Below, piece by piece: positions 8,864 to 17,483 of a stretch of 64,000 nt of DNA. The DNA comes from Ruegeria sp. R14_0 (GTDB taxonomy: Bacteria > Pseudomonadota > Alphaproteobacteria > Rhodobacterales > Rhodobacteraceae). Positions within the stretch are counted from its first letter, which is position 1. Each line of letters begins with the position of its first letter. The notes beneath the pieces are model-generated. The model did not search any database and was not told the DNA's origin. It was given only the letters and a program-made list of their open reading frames with translations. Where the stretch lies: contig NZ_JAGHRC010000003.1 in NCBI RefSeq assembly GCF_017743975.1, positions 1-64,000 on the forward strand, given 5' to 3'. A program made the position numbers and the translations under genes.

Positions 8864-9547
8864 ATGGACGCTGCCACGATCACCACGCCCACAGTTCTGA
8901 TCCTTCTCGGCCCTCCGGGCGCCGGGAAGGGTACACAGGCGCGGATGCTTGAAGAAAAGTTCGAGCTGGTTCAACTCAGCACCGGTGATTTGCTGCGCGC
9001 TGCAGTCGCCGCCGGGACCGAGGCCGGCAAAGCCGCGCAAGCGGTGATGGAGGCCGGCGATCTGGTCAGCGATGACATCGTCATTGCAATCCTGCGCGAC
9101 CGCATGGCTGAACCGGACTGTGCCAAAGGCGTTATTCTGGACGGTTTCCCGCGCACGACTATTCAAGCCGAGGCTTTGGATGAGCTGCTGGCGGAGAACA
9201 ACCAAAAGATCAGCGCTGCGATCAGCCTCGAGGTTGAAGATGCGGAAATGGTTATCCGTATATCGGGCCGATACACCTGCGCGATGTGCGGCGAAGGCTA
9301 TCACGACCGTTTCAAAACGCCCGCGGTAGAGGGCAAATGCGACAATTGCGGCAGCACTGAGTTCAAGCGCCGCGCAGACGATAATGCGGAAACAGTGGCC
9401 TCGCGCCTGTCCGCATATCACGCGCAGACGGCACCGCTAATTGCCTATTACGACAGCCAAGGCGTGCTGAAACGCACAAATGCCATGGGCAAGATCGAAG
9501 ACATCGCCCGCGATCTGGAAGCAATCGCAGGCGACGCGATGAGTTAA
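8864..9547 (+). CDS. adk: Adenylate kinase with zinc-binding lid
   Basis: It catalyses AMP + ATP to 2 ADP. The P-loop GPPGAGKGTQ, the STGDLLR AMP-binding stretch and DGFPRT are present. The lid carries two CxxC pairs (CAMC and CDNC), as in the zinc-containing adenylate kinases. The protein is 227 residues from the ATG at 8864; GTG at 8861 directly precedes it. GAGG near 8855 suits the ATG. The position directly behind acs, rather than in the ribosomal protein operon where alphaproteobacterial adk usually lies, suggests a dedicated copy for recycling AMP made during acetate activation. Confidence 0.93.
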   Translation: MDAATITTPTVLILLGPPGAGKGTQARMLEEKFELVQLSTGDLLRAAVAAGTEAGKAAQAVMEAGDLVSDDIVIAILRDRMAEPDCAKGVILDGFPRTTIQAEALDELLAENNQKISAAISLEVEDAEMVIRISGRYTCAMCGEGYHDRFKTPAVEGKCDNCGSTEFKRRADDNAETVASRLSAYHAQTAPLIAYYDSQGVLKRTNAMGKIEDIARDLEAIAGDAMS

Positions 9548-9726
9548 GGGGAGGAGATAAGCCGCAAGGCTTTGATCCCACAACAGAATACTTCAATGAA
9601 CCGCCTTGGCGGAACAGAGAAGTTATGCCGAGCGTCACGGGGCGTTTGGTACAACCAAGAAGCGGCCGAGGCACTGGAGGAGTTGGGCACGAGCCGCCAA
9701 TGGAGGAAGCGAAGGAGGAAACCGCA

Positions 9727-10011
9727 ATGGCGGATCAATCAACAGACTCCGCGCAGACTGCCGAAGCCGATAAGGGCTATTGGCAGGCCAACCTGCGCCT
9801 CATCTACATCAGCCTCGCAATCTGGGCGCTGGTGTCTTTTGGATTCGGCATCCTGCTGCGTCCGCTGCTGTCAGGCATTGCCGTTGGCGGCACCGATCTG
9901 GGCTTTTGGTTTGCTCAGCAGGGCTCGATCCTTGTCTTTCTGGTGCTGATCTTCAACTACGCCTGGCGCATGAACAAGCTGGACGCCGAATACGGCGTGG
10001 ATGAGGAGTAA
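9727..10011 (+). CDS. DUF4212 small subunit of sodium/solute symporter
   Basis: A 94-residue protein with two membrane helices (IYISLAIWALVSFGFGILL and a second near residues 62-82) of the DUF4212 type, which is regularly encoded just upstream of acetate-type sodium/solute symporters. The start is set at 9727, since AAGGAGG lies 8 bases upstream. The preceding 179 bases contain only small hairpins and a purine-rich leader. It lies 5 bases before the symporter and is presumably its small partner subunit in the inner membrane. Confidence 0.85.
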   Translation: MADQSTDSAQTAEADKGYWQANLRLIYISLAIWALVSFGFGILLRPLLSGIAVGGTDLGFWFAQQGSILVFLVLIFNYAWRMNKLDAEYGVDEE

Positions 10012-10016
10012 GCGGA

Positions 10017-11801
10017 ATGGACCAGTTTACCATCAACCTGCTGTTTGTTGGCGCGTCCTTTGCGCTATACATCGGCATCGCGATCTGGGCCCGCGCGGGG
10101 TCCACATCCGAGTTCTACGCCGCCGGTCGCGGCGTTCACCCGGTCACCAACGGTATGGCGACAGCGGCGGACTGGATGTCTGCGGCCTCGTTCATCTCGA
10201 TGGCGGGCCTCATCGCCTTTACCGGCTATGACAACTCGACCTTCCTGATGGGTTGGACCGGTGGCTACGTGCTGCTGGCTCTGCTGCTTGCGCCTTACCT
10301 GCGTAAGTTCGGCAAATATACCGTCTCGGAATTCATCGGCGACCGTTTCTACAGCCAGACCGCACGCGTCGTTGCGGTGATCTGTCTGATCGTCGCGTCG
10401 GTGACCTACGTTATCGGTCAGATGACCGGCGTGGGCGTGGCCTTTGGTCGTTTCCTTGAGGTTTCGAACACATCCGGTCTGCTGATCGGTGCCTGTGTGG
10501 TGTTTGCCTACGCGGTGTTCGGTGGGATGAAAGGCGTGACCTACACTCAGGTCGCTCAGTACTGCGTGCTGATCACCGCCTATACCATCCCGGCGATCTT
10601 CATCTCGCTGCAGCTGACCGGTACGCCGGTTCCAGCGCTGGGTCTATTCAGCGACACTGCAAGCGGTGAGCCTCTGCTGACCAAGCTGGACGCGATCGTG
10701 ACCGAGCTGGGCTTTGCCGAGTATACGGCGCACCACTCGAACACGCTGAACATGGTGCTGTTCACACTGTCGCTGATGATCGGTACCGCCGGTCTGCCGC
10801 ACGTGATCATGCGCTTCTTCACCGTGCCGAAAGTGTCCGACGCCCGCTGGTCCGCTGGCTGGACGCTGGTCTTCATCGCTCTGCTGTATCTGACCGCCCC
10901 TGCGGTTGGCGCAATGGCGCGTTTGAACATCACCGATATGATGTGGCCCAATGGTGGCATCGATGGTGGCGCTGTTTCGGTTGAAGCGATCGACACTGAT
11001 CCGCGTTACGACTGGATGAAAACCTGGCAGAAGACCGGTCTTCTGGATTGGGAAGACAAGAACGGCGACGGCAAGATCCAGTACTACAACGACGCAAATG
11101 CCGACATGCAGGCGATTGCGGAAGAAAAAGGCTGGGTCGGTAACGAGCTGACCAAGTTCAACCGCGACATCCTGGTTCTGGCCAACCCCGAGATCGCCAA
11201 CCTGCCGGGTTGGGTGATCGGTCTGGTCGCTGCCGGTGGTCTAGCGGCTGCTCTATCAACCGCTGCGGGTCTGTTGCTGGCGATCTCGTCGGCGGTGTCC
11301 CACGACCTTGTCAAAGGCGCAATCAATCCGCAAATCTCTGAAAAGGGAGAGCTTCTGGCGGCGCGGATCGCGATGGCCGTGGCCATTCTGGTTGCAACCT
11401 ATCTGGGTCTGAACCCGCCGGGCTTTGCGGCGCAAACCGTGGCCTTGGCCTTCGGCCTGGCGGCTGCCTCGATCTTCCCGGCGCTGATGATGGGGATCTT
11501 CTCGACCCGCATCAACAACACCGGCGCGGTCGCGGGTATGCTGGCTGGTCTGGTCGTAACCCTGGTCTATATCTTCCTGCATAAAGGCTGGCTGTTCATT
11601 CCGGGCACCAACTCATTCACCGATGCTGACCCGCTTCTGGGTCCGATCAAGTCGACCTCGTTCGGCGCCATCGGTGCGATGATCAACTTTGCAGTCGCAT
11701 ATGTTGTCGCCGGTATGACCAAAGAGACTCCGCAGGAGATCAAAGATCTGGTCGAAAGCGTTCGTATTCCCCGTGGCGCGGGCGCAGCTCAGAATAAATG
11801 A
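10017..11801 (+). CDS. Sodium/solute symporter, acetate permease type
   Basis: A 594-residue inner-membrane symporter of the SSS family with about thirteen hydrophobic helices. SEFYAAGRGVHPVTNGMATAADW near residues 31-53 and GTAGLPHVIMRFFTVP near 256-271 are typical of ActP-like members. The acs-adk neighbours and the small DUF4212 partner make acetate or a related short-chain acid the likely substrate. An unusually long hydrophilic insert around residues 305-390 includes DKNGDGKIQYYN (347-358), which fits an EF-hand calcium-binding loop except for the last position. An intrinsic terminator lies downstream. Confidence 0.88.
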   Translation: MDQFTINLLFVGASFALYIGIAIWARAGSTSEFYAAGRGVHPVTNGMATAADWMSAASFISMAGLIAFTGYDNSTFLMGWTGGYVLLALLLAPYLRKFGKYTVSEFIGDRFYSQTARVVAVICLIVASVTYVIGQMTGVGVAFGRFLEVSNTSGLLIGACVVFAYAVFGGMKGVTYTQVAQYCVLITAYTIPAIFISLQLTGTPVPALGLFSDTASGEPLLTKLDAIVTELGFAEYTAHHSNTLNMVLFTLSLMIGTAGLPHVIMRFFTVPKVSDARWSAGWTLVFIALLYLTAPAVGAMARLNITDMMWPNGGIDGGAVSVEAIDTDPRYDWMKTWQKTGLLDWEDKNGDGKIQYYNDANADMQAIAEEKGWVGNELTKFNRDILVLANPEIANLPGWVIGLVAAGGLAAALSTAAGLLLAISSAVSHDLVKGAINPQISEKGELLAARIAMAVAILVATYLGLNPPGFAAQTVALAFGLAAASIFPALMMGIFSTRINNTGAVAGMLAGLVVTLVYIFLHKGWLFIPGTNSFTDADPLLGPIKSTSFGAIGAMINFAVAYVVAGMTKETPQEIKDLVESVRIPRGAGAAQNK

Positions 11802-11854
11802 GCATGATGCGGCATATGGTTGGTTTCCATGTGTCGCGTTTTTCGATCTACTAC

Positions 11855-11886
11855 TCCCGCCCGGCACACCACCGGGCGGGATTTTT
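11855..11886 (+). terminator. Intrinsic terminator after the symporter gene
   Basis: A perfect 10-bp stem (11855-11864 with 11872-11881) with a 7-base loop is followed by five T residues. It separates the acetate uptake unit from the DUF294 gene, whose start lies only about 25 bases further on, so that gene may depend partly on readthrough. Confidence 0.85.
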
Positions 11887-11907
11887 CAACCGGAAGCCCA
11901 GGATGAT

Positions 11908-13734
11908 ATGATGCCTCTGTCCCATGACGAAATCACCCGGTTTCTAAAATCCGTACACCCTTATGACGCCCTGCCCCCCGAGGCGTTGGAGCAGGTGGCA
12001 AACCAGATCGAAGTCTGGGAGGTCGAAGAGGACGGCTCGGTGTACGAGCTTGGGCACACCCTGCCCGGCGTTTTTGTAATCTATGAGGGGCAAGTTGAGA
12101 TCACTGATGAGAACGACGCCGTCGTATCTCATCTGGGTCTGCGCAACTCCTTTGGCGAACGGGGGCTGCTGAAAGACGGCAAAGCCGCCACCAAAGCGCG
12201 GGCGCATACGCCATCGGTGCTGCTGGTCCTGCCGCCTGATTTGGTGCGGCAACTGATTGACGGGCACGATGTGGTGTCCAAATTCTTCAACCGAACGCGA
12301 TCTACCCGGTCTGGCCCCCAAAGCCTGGCGACAAGTGCAATCGACGTTCTGATGGCGCGGGACCCCGCGACCTGCCCGCCAGAAACACCGGTCCAGGACG
12401 CGGCCCGAATGATGCGCGACAAGCGCATCTCATCCCTGTGTGTCACAAACGCAGATGACCTGCTTGGCATCGCCACATTGCGGGATATCTCGGGCAAATT
12501 CGTAGCGGACGGAATGCCAGCGGATACTCCTGTTTCTGCGATCATGACGACGAACCCAGTGACTTTGTCGCCATCCGACATAGGATCGGACGTTTTGCAT
12601 GTGATGATGGAGCGCGGGATCGGCCACATCCCGATCTGTCAGGGTGGGCACCTGGTCGGGATCGTGACCCAGACGGATCTGACGCATTATCAGGCCGTGA
12701 ACTCGGCCGAACTTGTCCGCCGGATCGCGCAGGCAGACTCGGCGGATCAAATGGCGGCAGTAACCGCGGAAATCCCTCAGCTGTTGGTGCAACTGGTGGC
12801 ATCGGGAAACCGGCATGAGATTGTCACGCGCCTGATCACCGATATCGCGGACACGGCGACCCGAAGGTTGCTGGCCTTGGCAGAGGATAAGCTGGGTCCG
12901 CCGCCAGTTCCCTATTTATGGCTGGCCTGCGGCTCGCAGGGGCGGCAGGAACAGACTGGTGTCTCCGATCAGGACAACTGCCTGATGCTGGATGACAGCG
13001 TGACCGACGCGGACATGAAGTACTTTGCTGACCTTGCAAAATTTGTCTCGGACGGGCTGGATGTCTGTGGCTATTTCTACTGCCCCGGCGACATGATGGC
13101 GACCAATCCGCGATGGTGTCAGCCGGTTCGCGTGTGGCGCGAGTACTTCAAAGGATGGATCGCAAAACCCAACCCCGAGGCGCAGATGCTGGCCTCGGTC
13201 ATGTTCGACCTGCGTCCGATTGGAGGGGCCTTTCACCTGTTTGACGATCTGCAGGCCGAAACGCTGGCCGCCGCCAACGCAAACTCGATCTTTGTGGCGC
13301 ATATGATCTCGAACTCGTTGAAACATACGCCGCCGCTGGGTTTGTTCCGAGGCTTTGCGACCATCCGGTCAGGAGAGCACCGCAACACCTTGGATCTTAA
13401 GCATAATGGCGTGGTGCCCGTTGTCGATCTGGCCCGAATTTACAGCCTTCAGGGCCAACTGACCGAGGCCAACACCCGTGCGCGCCTGAAAGCCGCGGCA
13501 TCCGAAGGTATCCTCAGCCCATCGGGCGCGCAGGACCTGTTGGATGCTTATGACCTGATCGCGGAAACACGGCTGGAGCATCAGGTCCGCCTTGTGAAAG
13601 ATGACCAAAAGCCGGACAATTTCCTTCCACCATCGGCTCTGTCCGACTTTGAGCGAAGTCATCTTCGGGATGCCTTTGTTGTGGTAAAAACGATGCAATC
13701 GGCTGTGGGCCAGGGCAAGGGCATGCTGGGCTAA
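11908..13734 (+). CDS. cNMP-binding/CBS/DUF294 nucleotidyltransferase-like protein
   Basis: A cytoplasmic signalling protein of about 608 residues. Domains in order: a cyclic-nucleotide-binding fold (about 1-130), two CBS domains (about 150-275), and a GlnD-like DUF294 nucleotidyltransferase domain with GSQGRQEQTGVSDQDNC near residue 350. A C-terminal DUF294-associated domain ends the protein. Such proteins often accompany acetate permease genes together with a DnaQ-like exonuclease, as here, and are thought to be regulatory. Two adjacent ATG codons (11908, 11911) follow AGGAT, and the exact start is open. The enzymatic target is unknown. Confidence 0.82.
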   Translation: MMPLSHDEITRFLKSVHPYDALPPEALEQVANQIEVWEVEEDGSVYELGHTLPGVFVIYEGQVEITDENDAVVSHLGLRNSFGERGLLKDGKAATKARAHTPSVLLVLPPDLVRQLIDGHDVVSKFFNRTRSTRSGPQSLATSAIDVLMARDPATCPPETPVQDAARMMRDKRISSLCVTNADDLLGIATLRDISGKFVADGMPADTPVSAIMTTNPVTLSPSDIGSDVLHVMMERGIGHIPICQGGHLVGIVTQTDLTHYQAVNSAELVRRIAQADSADQMAAVTAEIPQLLVQLVASGNRHEIVTRLITDIADTATRRLLALAEDKLGPPPVPYLWLACGSQGRQEQTGVSDQDNCLMLDDSVTDADMKYFADLAKFVSDGLDVCGYFYCPGDMMATNPRWCQPVRVWREYFKGWIAKPNPEAQMLASVMFDLRPIGGAFHLFDDLQAETLAAANANSIFVAHMISNSLKHTPPLGLFRGFATIRSGEHRNTLDLKHNGVVPVVDLARIYSLQGQLTEANTRARLKAAASEGILSPSGAQDLLDAYDLIAETRLEHQVRLVKDDQKPDNFLPPSALSDFERSHLRDAFVVVKTMQSAVGQGKGMLG

Positions 13735-13782
13735 AGCCGCAAGACCAATACAGGCGACCACGTCTGAACTACGGAGAGATAG

Positions 13783-14301
13783 ATGTTTCTGGAACTGATC
13801 GGCACAATTTTTGCAGGCTTCGCCTTTGCCGGTATCGTGATGGTGCTGAACAAGCTGACCGGTGGCCGCCTGCCGCGCTGGATGACCCCGGTTGCTGCCG
13901 GTCTGGGTATGATTGGTGTGACGATTGCCAGCGAGTATTCGTGGTACGACCGCACCCGGGACGCTCTGCCCGAGGGGATGGCTGTGATCCAAGAGGTCGA
14001 AAGTCGCGCATTCTACCGCCCGTGGACCTATGCCCTGCCCTTCGTCGACCGCTTTGCCGCTATTGACGCCAGCTCGGTGCGCAAGAACGATCAGGTCCCG
14101 GAACAAAGGCTGGTGGACCTGTACCTTTTTGGCCGCTGGGCCCCAGTTTCGAAACTGCCGGTTGCGGTCAACTGCGAAAGCTTCAGCCGCGCCAACCTTA
14201 TAGACGGGGCCGAGTTTGCCGATAACGGTCGCCTGTTGAACGCCGATTGGATCGATGTGGCCGCCAACGACCCCATCGTCGAGGCAACCTGCGGAGTGTA
14301 A
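13783..14301 (+). CDS. Hypothetical membrane protein
   Basis: Not recognised. The 172-residue protein has two N-terminal hydrophobic helices (about 1-20 and 34-52) followed by a soluble domain with conserved-looking aromatic and arginine residues and two cysteines (about 132 and 170). AGAGAT lies upstream of the ATG. It is placed between the DUF294 signalling protein and the membrane-anchored exonuclease, one base before the latter, so the three probably form one unit linked to acetate uptake. The function is not evident. Confidence 0.7.
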   Translation: MFLELIGTIFAGFAFAGIVMVLNKLTGGRLPRWMTPVAAGLGMIGVTIASEYSWYDRTRDALPEGMAVIQEVESRAFYRPWTYALPFVDRFAAIDASSVRKNDQVPEQRLVDLYLFGRWAPVSKLPVAVNCESFSRANLIDGAEFADNGRLLNADWIDVAANDPIVEATCGV

Positions 14302-14302
14302 C

Positions 14303-15715
14303 ATGCTGACCCGGTTAAGCCTGCGCCTTCGGATTTTCCTGTTCTTTTGCCTGTTGGCTGTGGGCGCACTGGCCGTCAGCTCGCTGGCGCTGTGGATCAG
14401 TTATCGCCGGGTTGCAGACCCTGACCTTGTCGATGCGTTTATTTTTGCGGAAATCGTCATGGCCTTCGGCTTTTTGGCTTTGATCGCAGCTGTTTGGCTG
14501 TTGTTCGATGACAACGTCGCCAAGCCGATCGAACGGATTTCGGCCCAGTTACGCGCGCGTGCGCATGCAGGGGTCAACACCGAGGTCGATACCCAGGCCG
14601 CACGCTATCTGGGCGATCTGGCACCTGCTGCGGCCGGGTTGGCGGATCAGTTGTCGGACAAAACGATGGATGTCGCGCAGGCCGTGGCCGAAGAAACGGC
14701 AAATCTGGCGGCGGAAAAACAGCGGCTGACCGCACTGCTGACCGACATCCCGGTCGCCATGCTGCTGGCCAGCCCGACGCACAAGATCGTTTTATATGAT
14801 GGTCAGGCCGCCGAGGTTCTGGCCCAGATCGCGCATCCCCGGCTGAACGCGTCTTTGTTCGAATACCTGGCCCCCGAAATGCTGGAACAGGCCCACGCCA
14901 AACTGATCAAAACCGGGCTCGAGGTCGCCTGCACACTGTCCAGCATCGATGGCGCGCAGAGCTATCGCGCACGTATGAAGCCATTGGGCAGCGCGCCGGG
15001 TTACATGCTGATCTTCGACGAAAGCGCCGCAAACATCGCACCTGATGCCGCGCGCCCACTGGTCTATGATTTCAACCTGCTGAATGCGCGCACGGATGAT
15101 GCATTCGAAAACCTGGCCCTTCAGGATCTGTGTTTTGTCGTCTTCGACACCGAGACAACCGGACTGCTGCCGCACAAGGACGAGATCGTTCAGATCGGCG
15201 CCGTAAGGGTCGTCAACGGTCGGATCGTGGATGGAGAGCGACTGGATATGCTGGTTGATCCCGGCATCCCGATCCCTCCGGCCTCGACCAAGGTGCACAA
15301 GATCAGCGACCGCATGGTTCAGGGGGCCCCGGATATTGCTAAGGCCGGGCTTGTGCTGCACCAGTTTGCGCGCAACGCTGTCATTGTGGCCCACAATGCG
15401 CCTTTCGACATGGCGTTCTTACGGCGACACGCCAAACGAATGGGTGTCGAGTGGGACCACCCCATTTTGGATACGGTACTGTTGTCCGCGGTGCTATTCG
15501 GAGCCAGCGACAAACATACGCTGGACGCGCTGTGCGACCGGCTGGAAATCACCATCCCGCCCGAGCTGCGCCACACCGCCCTGGGCGACGCTGTTGCCAC
15601 GGCCGAGGCGTTGGTGCGCATGCTGCCGATGTTGCAGGCACGCGGCATGACAACCTTTGGACTGGTGATTGAGGCGACGCGCCAACATGGTCGCCTTCTG
15701 GAAGACCTGAACTAG
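14303..15715 (+). CDS. Membrane-anchored 3'-5' exonuclease, DnaQ/EXOIII type
   Basis: A 470-residue protein with two N-terminal membrane helices (about residues 8-30 and 46-70), a central region of about 200 residues with PAS-like character, and a C-terminal DnaQ-like domain. The exonuclease signature VVFDTETTGLLPHKDEIVQIG supplies Exo I; VAHNAPFDMAFLRRH is Exo II and the later HTALGDAVATAEAL is Exo III. The start at 14303 follows the previous stop by one base. Such proteins commonly travel with DUF294 proteins and acetate permeases. The substrate, whether DNA, RNA or small nucleotides, is unknown. Confidence 0.82.
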   Translation: MLTRLSLRLRIFLFFCLLAVGALAVSSLALWISYRRVADPDLVDAFIFAEIVMAFGFLALIAAVWLLFDDNVAKPIERISAQLRARAHAGVNTEVDTQAARYLGDLAPAAAGLADQLSDKTMDVAQAVAEETANLAAEKQRLTALLTDIPVAMLLASPTHKIVLYDGQAAEVLAQIAHPRLNASLFEYLAPEMLEQAHAKLIKTGLEVACTLSSIDGAQSYRARMKPLGSAPGYMLIFDESAANIAPDAARPLVYDFNLLNARTDDAFENLALQDLCFVVFDTETTGLLPHKDEIVQIGAVRVVNGRIVDGERLDMLVDPGIPIPPASTKVHKISDRMVQGAPDIAKAGLVLHQFARNAVIVAHNAPFDMAFLRRHAKRMGVEWDHPILDTVLLSAVLFGASDKHTLDALCDRLEITIPPELRHTALGDAVATAEALVRMLPMLQARGMTTFGLVIEATRQHGRLLEDLN

Positions 15716-15804
15716 TCCGGAAAACACACAAGCTAAACGCAGCTTTTCATGGACAAACCCGGCGCGCCGTGGCACCTGAGGCGCGGCCACGGGATGAACG
15801 CGAC

Positions 15805-16305
15805 ATGACGGAAAAACACTTTACCCCTACCCCCGATCAAAGCACCTCGTTCCGCGAGGCGTTGGGGTGTTTCGGAACCGGCGTGACGGTGATCACCACT
15901 GATTCCGCAAAAGGGCCACGGGCGATCACGGTCAACTCGTTTACATCCGTCTCTTTGGACCCGCCACTTGTCCTGTGGTGCTTGGCCAAGGACTCGAACC
16001 GGTTCGACGATTTCAACGCCAGCCAGCATTATTCGATCCATGTCATGGCCGAAGATCAACAGGATCAGGCCCTACGCTTTGCCCGCGATGGCAAGGATTT
16101 TTCCCATGCTGAGTGGTCACGGGATGTTACCGGAAGACCACAGCTATCCGGGTGTCTGGCCCGGTTTGACTGCCAATTACACGCGCGTCACGACGCGGGC
16201 GATCACCTGATCCTTGTGGGCCAGGTTCAGCACGCGATGTACCGCACCGGCAAGGGCCTGATCTTCAAGCGCGGCCAGTTCGGCGGTTTTGCAGATCTGA
16301 TCTGA
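15805..16305 (+). CDS. Flavin reductase family protein
   Basis: A 166-residue flavin reductase-like FMN-binding split-barrel protein. FREALGCFGTGVTVITT near the N-terminus and SFTSVSLDPPLVLWCLAK around residues 45-60 are typical. Members reduce FMN or FAD with NAD(P)H, often for a partner monooxygenase, but no partner is encoded next to it. The start at 15805 is supported by GGGATG about 10 bases upstream; an in-frame start at 15769 is less likely. It ends 3 bases from the convergent gene at 16309. Confidence 0.82.
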   Translation: MTEKHFTPTPDQSTSFREALGCFGTGVTVITTDSAKGPRAITVNSFTSVSLDPPLVLWCLAKDSNRFDDFNASQHYSIHVMAEDQQDQALRFARDGKDFSHAEWSRDVTGRPQLSGCLARFDCQLHARHDAGDHLILVGQVQHAMYRTGKGLIFKRGQFGGFADLI

Positions 16306-16308
16306 CGG

Positions 16309-16788
16309 TTACTCGTCCAGCGACCCGTGAACGGCCAGAGCCTCTAGCTGAGTTTCCTGCGGAGTGATCACGCGGAACGCCTCTCGCACACCGGCGTCGG
16401 AAAGCTCACGCGAGACTGTCAGCAAGGTGTTCGGGCTATGCTCGTCACACAGTTCGGACATATGCGCGATTTCGGCCCGCGCCACTTCCATGGCCGCATC
16501 GACCGACGGGGCACCGTAGAGCTGAACGAAGTGTTTGGCCAAGTTCTGTGCGATCTGATCCACCTCGGCCGGTTCAACCTGCGTGACCGCGACAAAGGTG
16601 ACGCGGCCAAAGGTCTCGACCCCAAGCCAACCGTTGGCAAAGGCCTGTCGCGCTTTGCCCTCCAGGTCGCCTTCGCCCCAGTTCGAAAACTCGAAGCCCC
16701 CGGAAATACACCACTCTCCGGTCCGGGCCGGTGAGTGGAAAACGTTCATGTCGCTTTCATCGAAATGGATTGCCCGGGCCAGTTTCAT
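16309..16788 (-). CDS. DUF6505-like protein linked to formate dehydrogenase genes
   Basis: A 159-residue acidic cytoplasmic protein without membrane segments. From memory it resembles the DUF6505 family of Rhodobacterales; the assignment is tentative. It overlaps the upstream lipoate-ligase-like gene by 4 bases, and that gene overlaps the Mrp ATPase gene by 4 bases, so the three form a tightly coupled unit. The unit borders the formate dehydrogenase island, which suggests a role in cofactor or protein maturation rather than catalysis. No catalytic motif was recognised. Confidence 0.6.
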   Translation of the reverse strand: MKLARAIHFDESDMNVFHSPARTGEWCISGGFEFSNWGEGDLEGKARQAFANGWLGVETFGRVTFVAVTQVEPAEVDQIAQNLAKHFVQLYGAPSVDAAMEVARAEIAHMSELCDEHSPNTLLTVSRELSDAGVREAFRVITPQETQLEALAVHGSLDE

Positions 16789-17483
16789 TTTCCGTTCTCC
16801 AACAATTCCGTCAGCGGGCGAAGCTGTGTGTCCGACCCCTCTCGGATCAGCATTCCGAACCGTTCATCCGTGCCCAGAAACACTCCCGTTTCGCCATAAG
16901 GTTCTCCGACTCCGCGCAGAAGACCCATCCATTCGCCATGCACCGGGGCGTTGCCCTCTTCCTGCCAGCGATTGAGCCATGTCAGCATATGCCGCGACCA
17001 GCTTTCCACAAGCTGGGTCGCCGAGACATCGGCGCACCCCTCATCATACAGCGCGGTGACGTCCGGGTTTTCACCCGGCGCGTCGCTGGTCTGCAACAGC
17101 GCCAGTTCCCACCCGACAATCAGCCAGTCCGGCTCTGCCTGTGGGTCGGTACCCGAAGCAACAACGCGGAAAACCCCACATTTCGCGCCGTTCACGCAGA
17201 TCAACCCGTCCCACCCTAGATGAACCGCGACCTCGGGCGGAGCCAGCGCGCCCAGTGCATTCTGAAACCCAACCGCGCATAGCGGCAGCATGGCCATCGC
17301 ATCCTGCAACGCAACTTCCGGAGCAAAGACAATCGCCGCGCGCACGCGGTCAGCCTGAATGTTGTAGACCACAGTGCCCGCATCGCAGCCCAGCGCGGCC
17401 ATGGCCTGAGCGCGATCGAACGGGTCTTCCCCGCCCTGCACCGGATGGCCCGTCAGCAAAGGGGGAAAGACTGGCTCGCTCAT
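16785..17483 (-). CDS. Biotin/lipoate ligase-like protein with DUF4444-type tail
   Basis: A 232-residue protein that resembles the biotin/lipoate A/B protein ligase fold followed by a DUF4444-like C-terminal domain. The core has WDGLICVNGAKCGVFRVVAS near residues 99-118. The usual catalytic lysine context of lipoate ligases is not obvious, so transferase activity is uncertain. It is translationally coupled on both sides (4-base overlaps) to the Mrp ATPase and the DUF6505-like gene. Close to formate dehydrogenase, it may help in cofactor handling; this is inference. Confidence 0.65.
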   Translation of the reverse strand: MSEPVFPPLLTGHPVQGGEDPFDRAQAMAALGCDAGTVVYNIQADRVRAAIVFAPEVALQDAMAMLPLCAVGFQNALGALAPPEVAVHLGWDGLICVNGAKCGVFRVVASGTDPQAEPDWLIVGWELALLQTSDAPGENPDVTALYDEGCADVSATQLVESWSRHMLTWLNRWQEEGNAPVHGEWMGLLRGVGEPYGETGVFLGTDERFGMLIREGSDTQLRPLTELLENGK

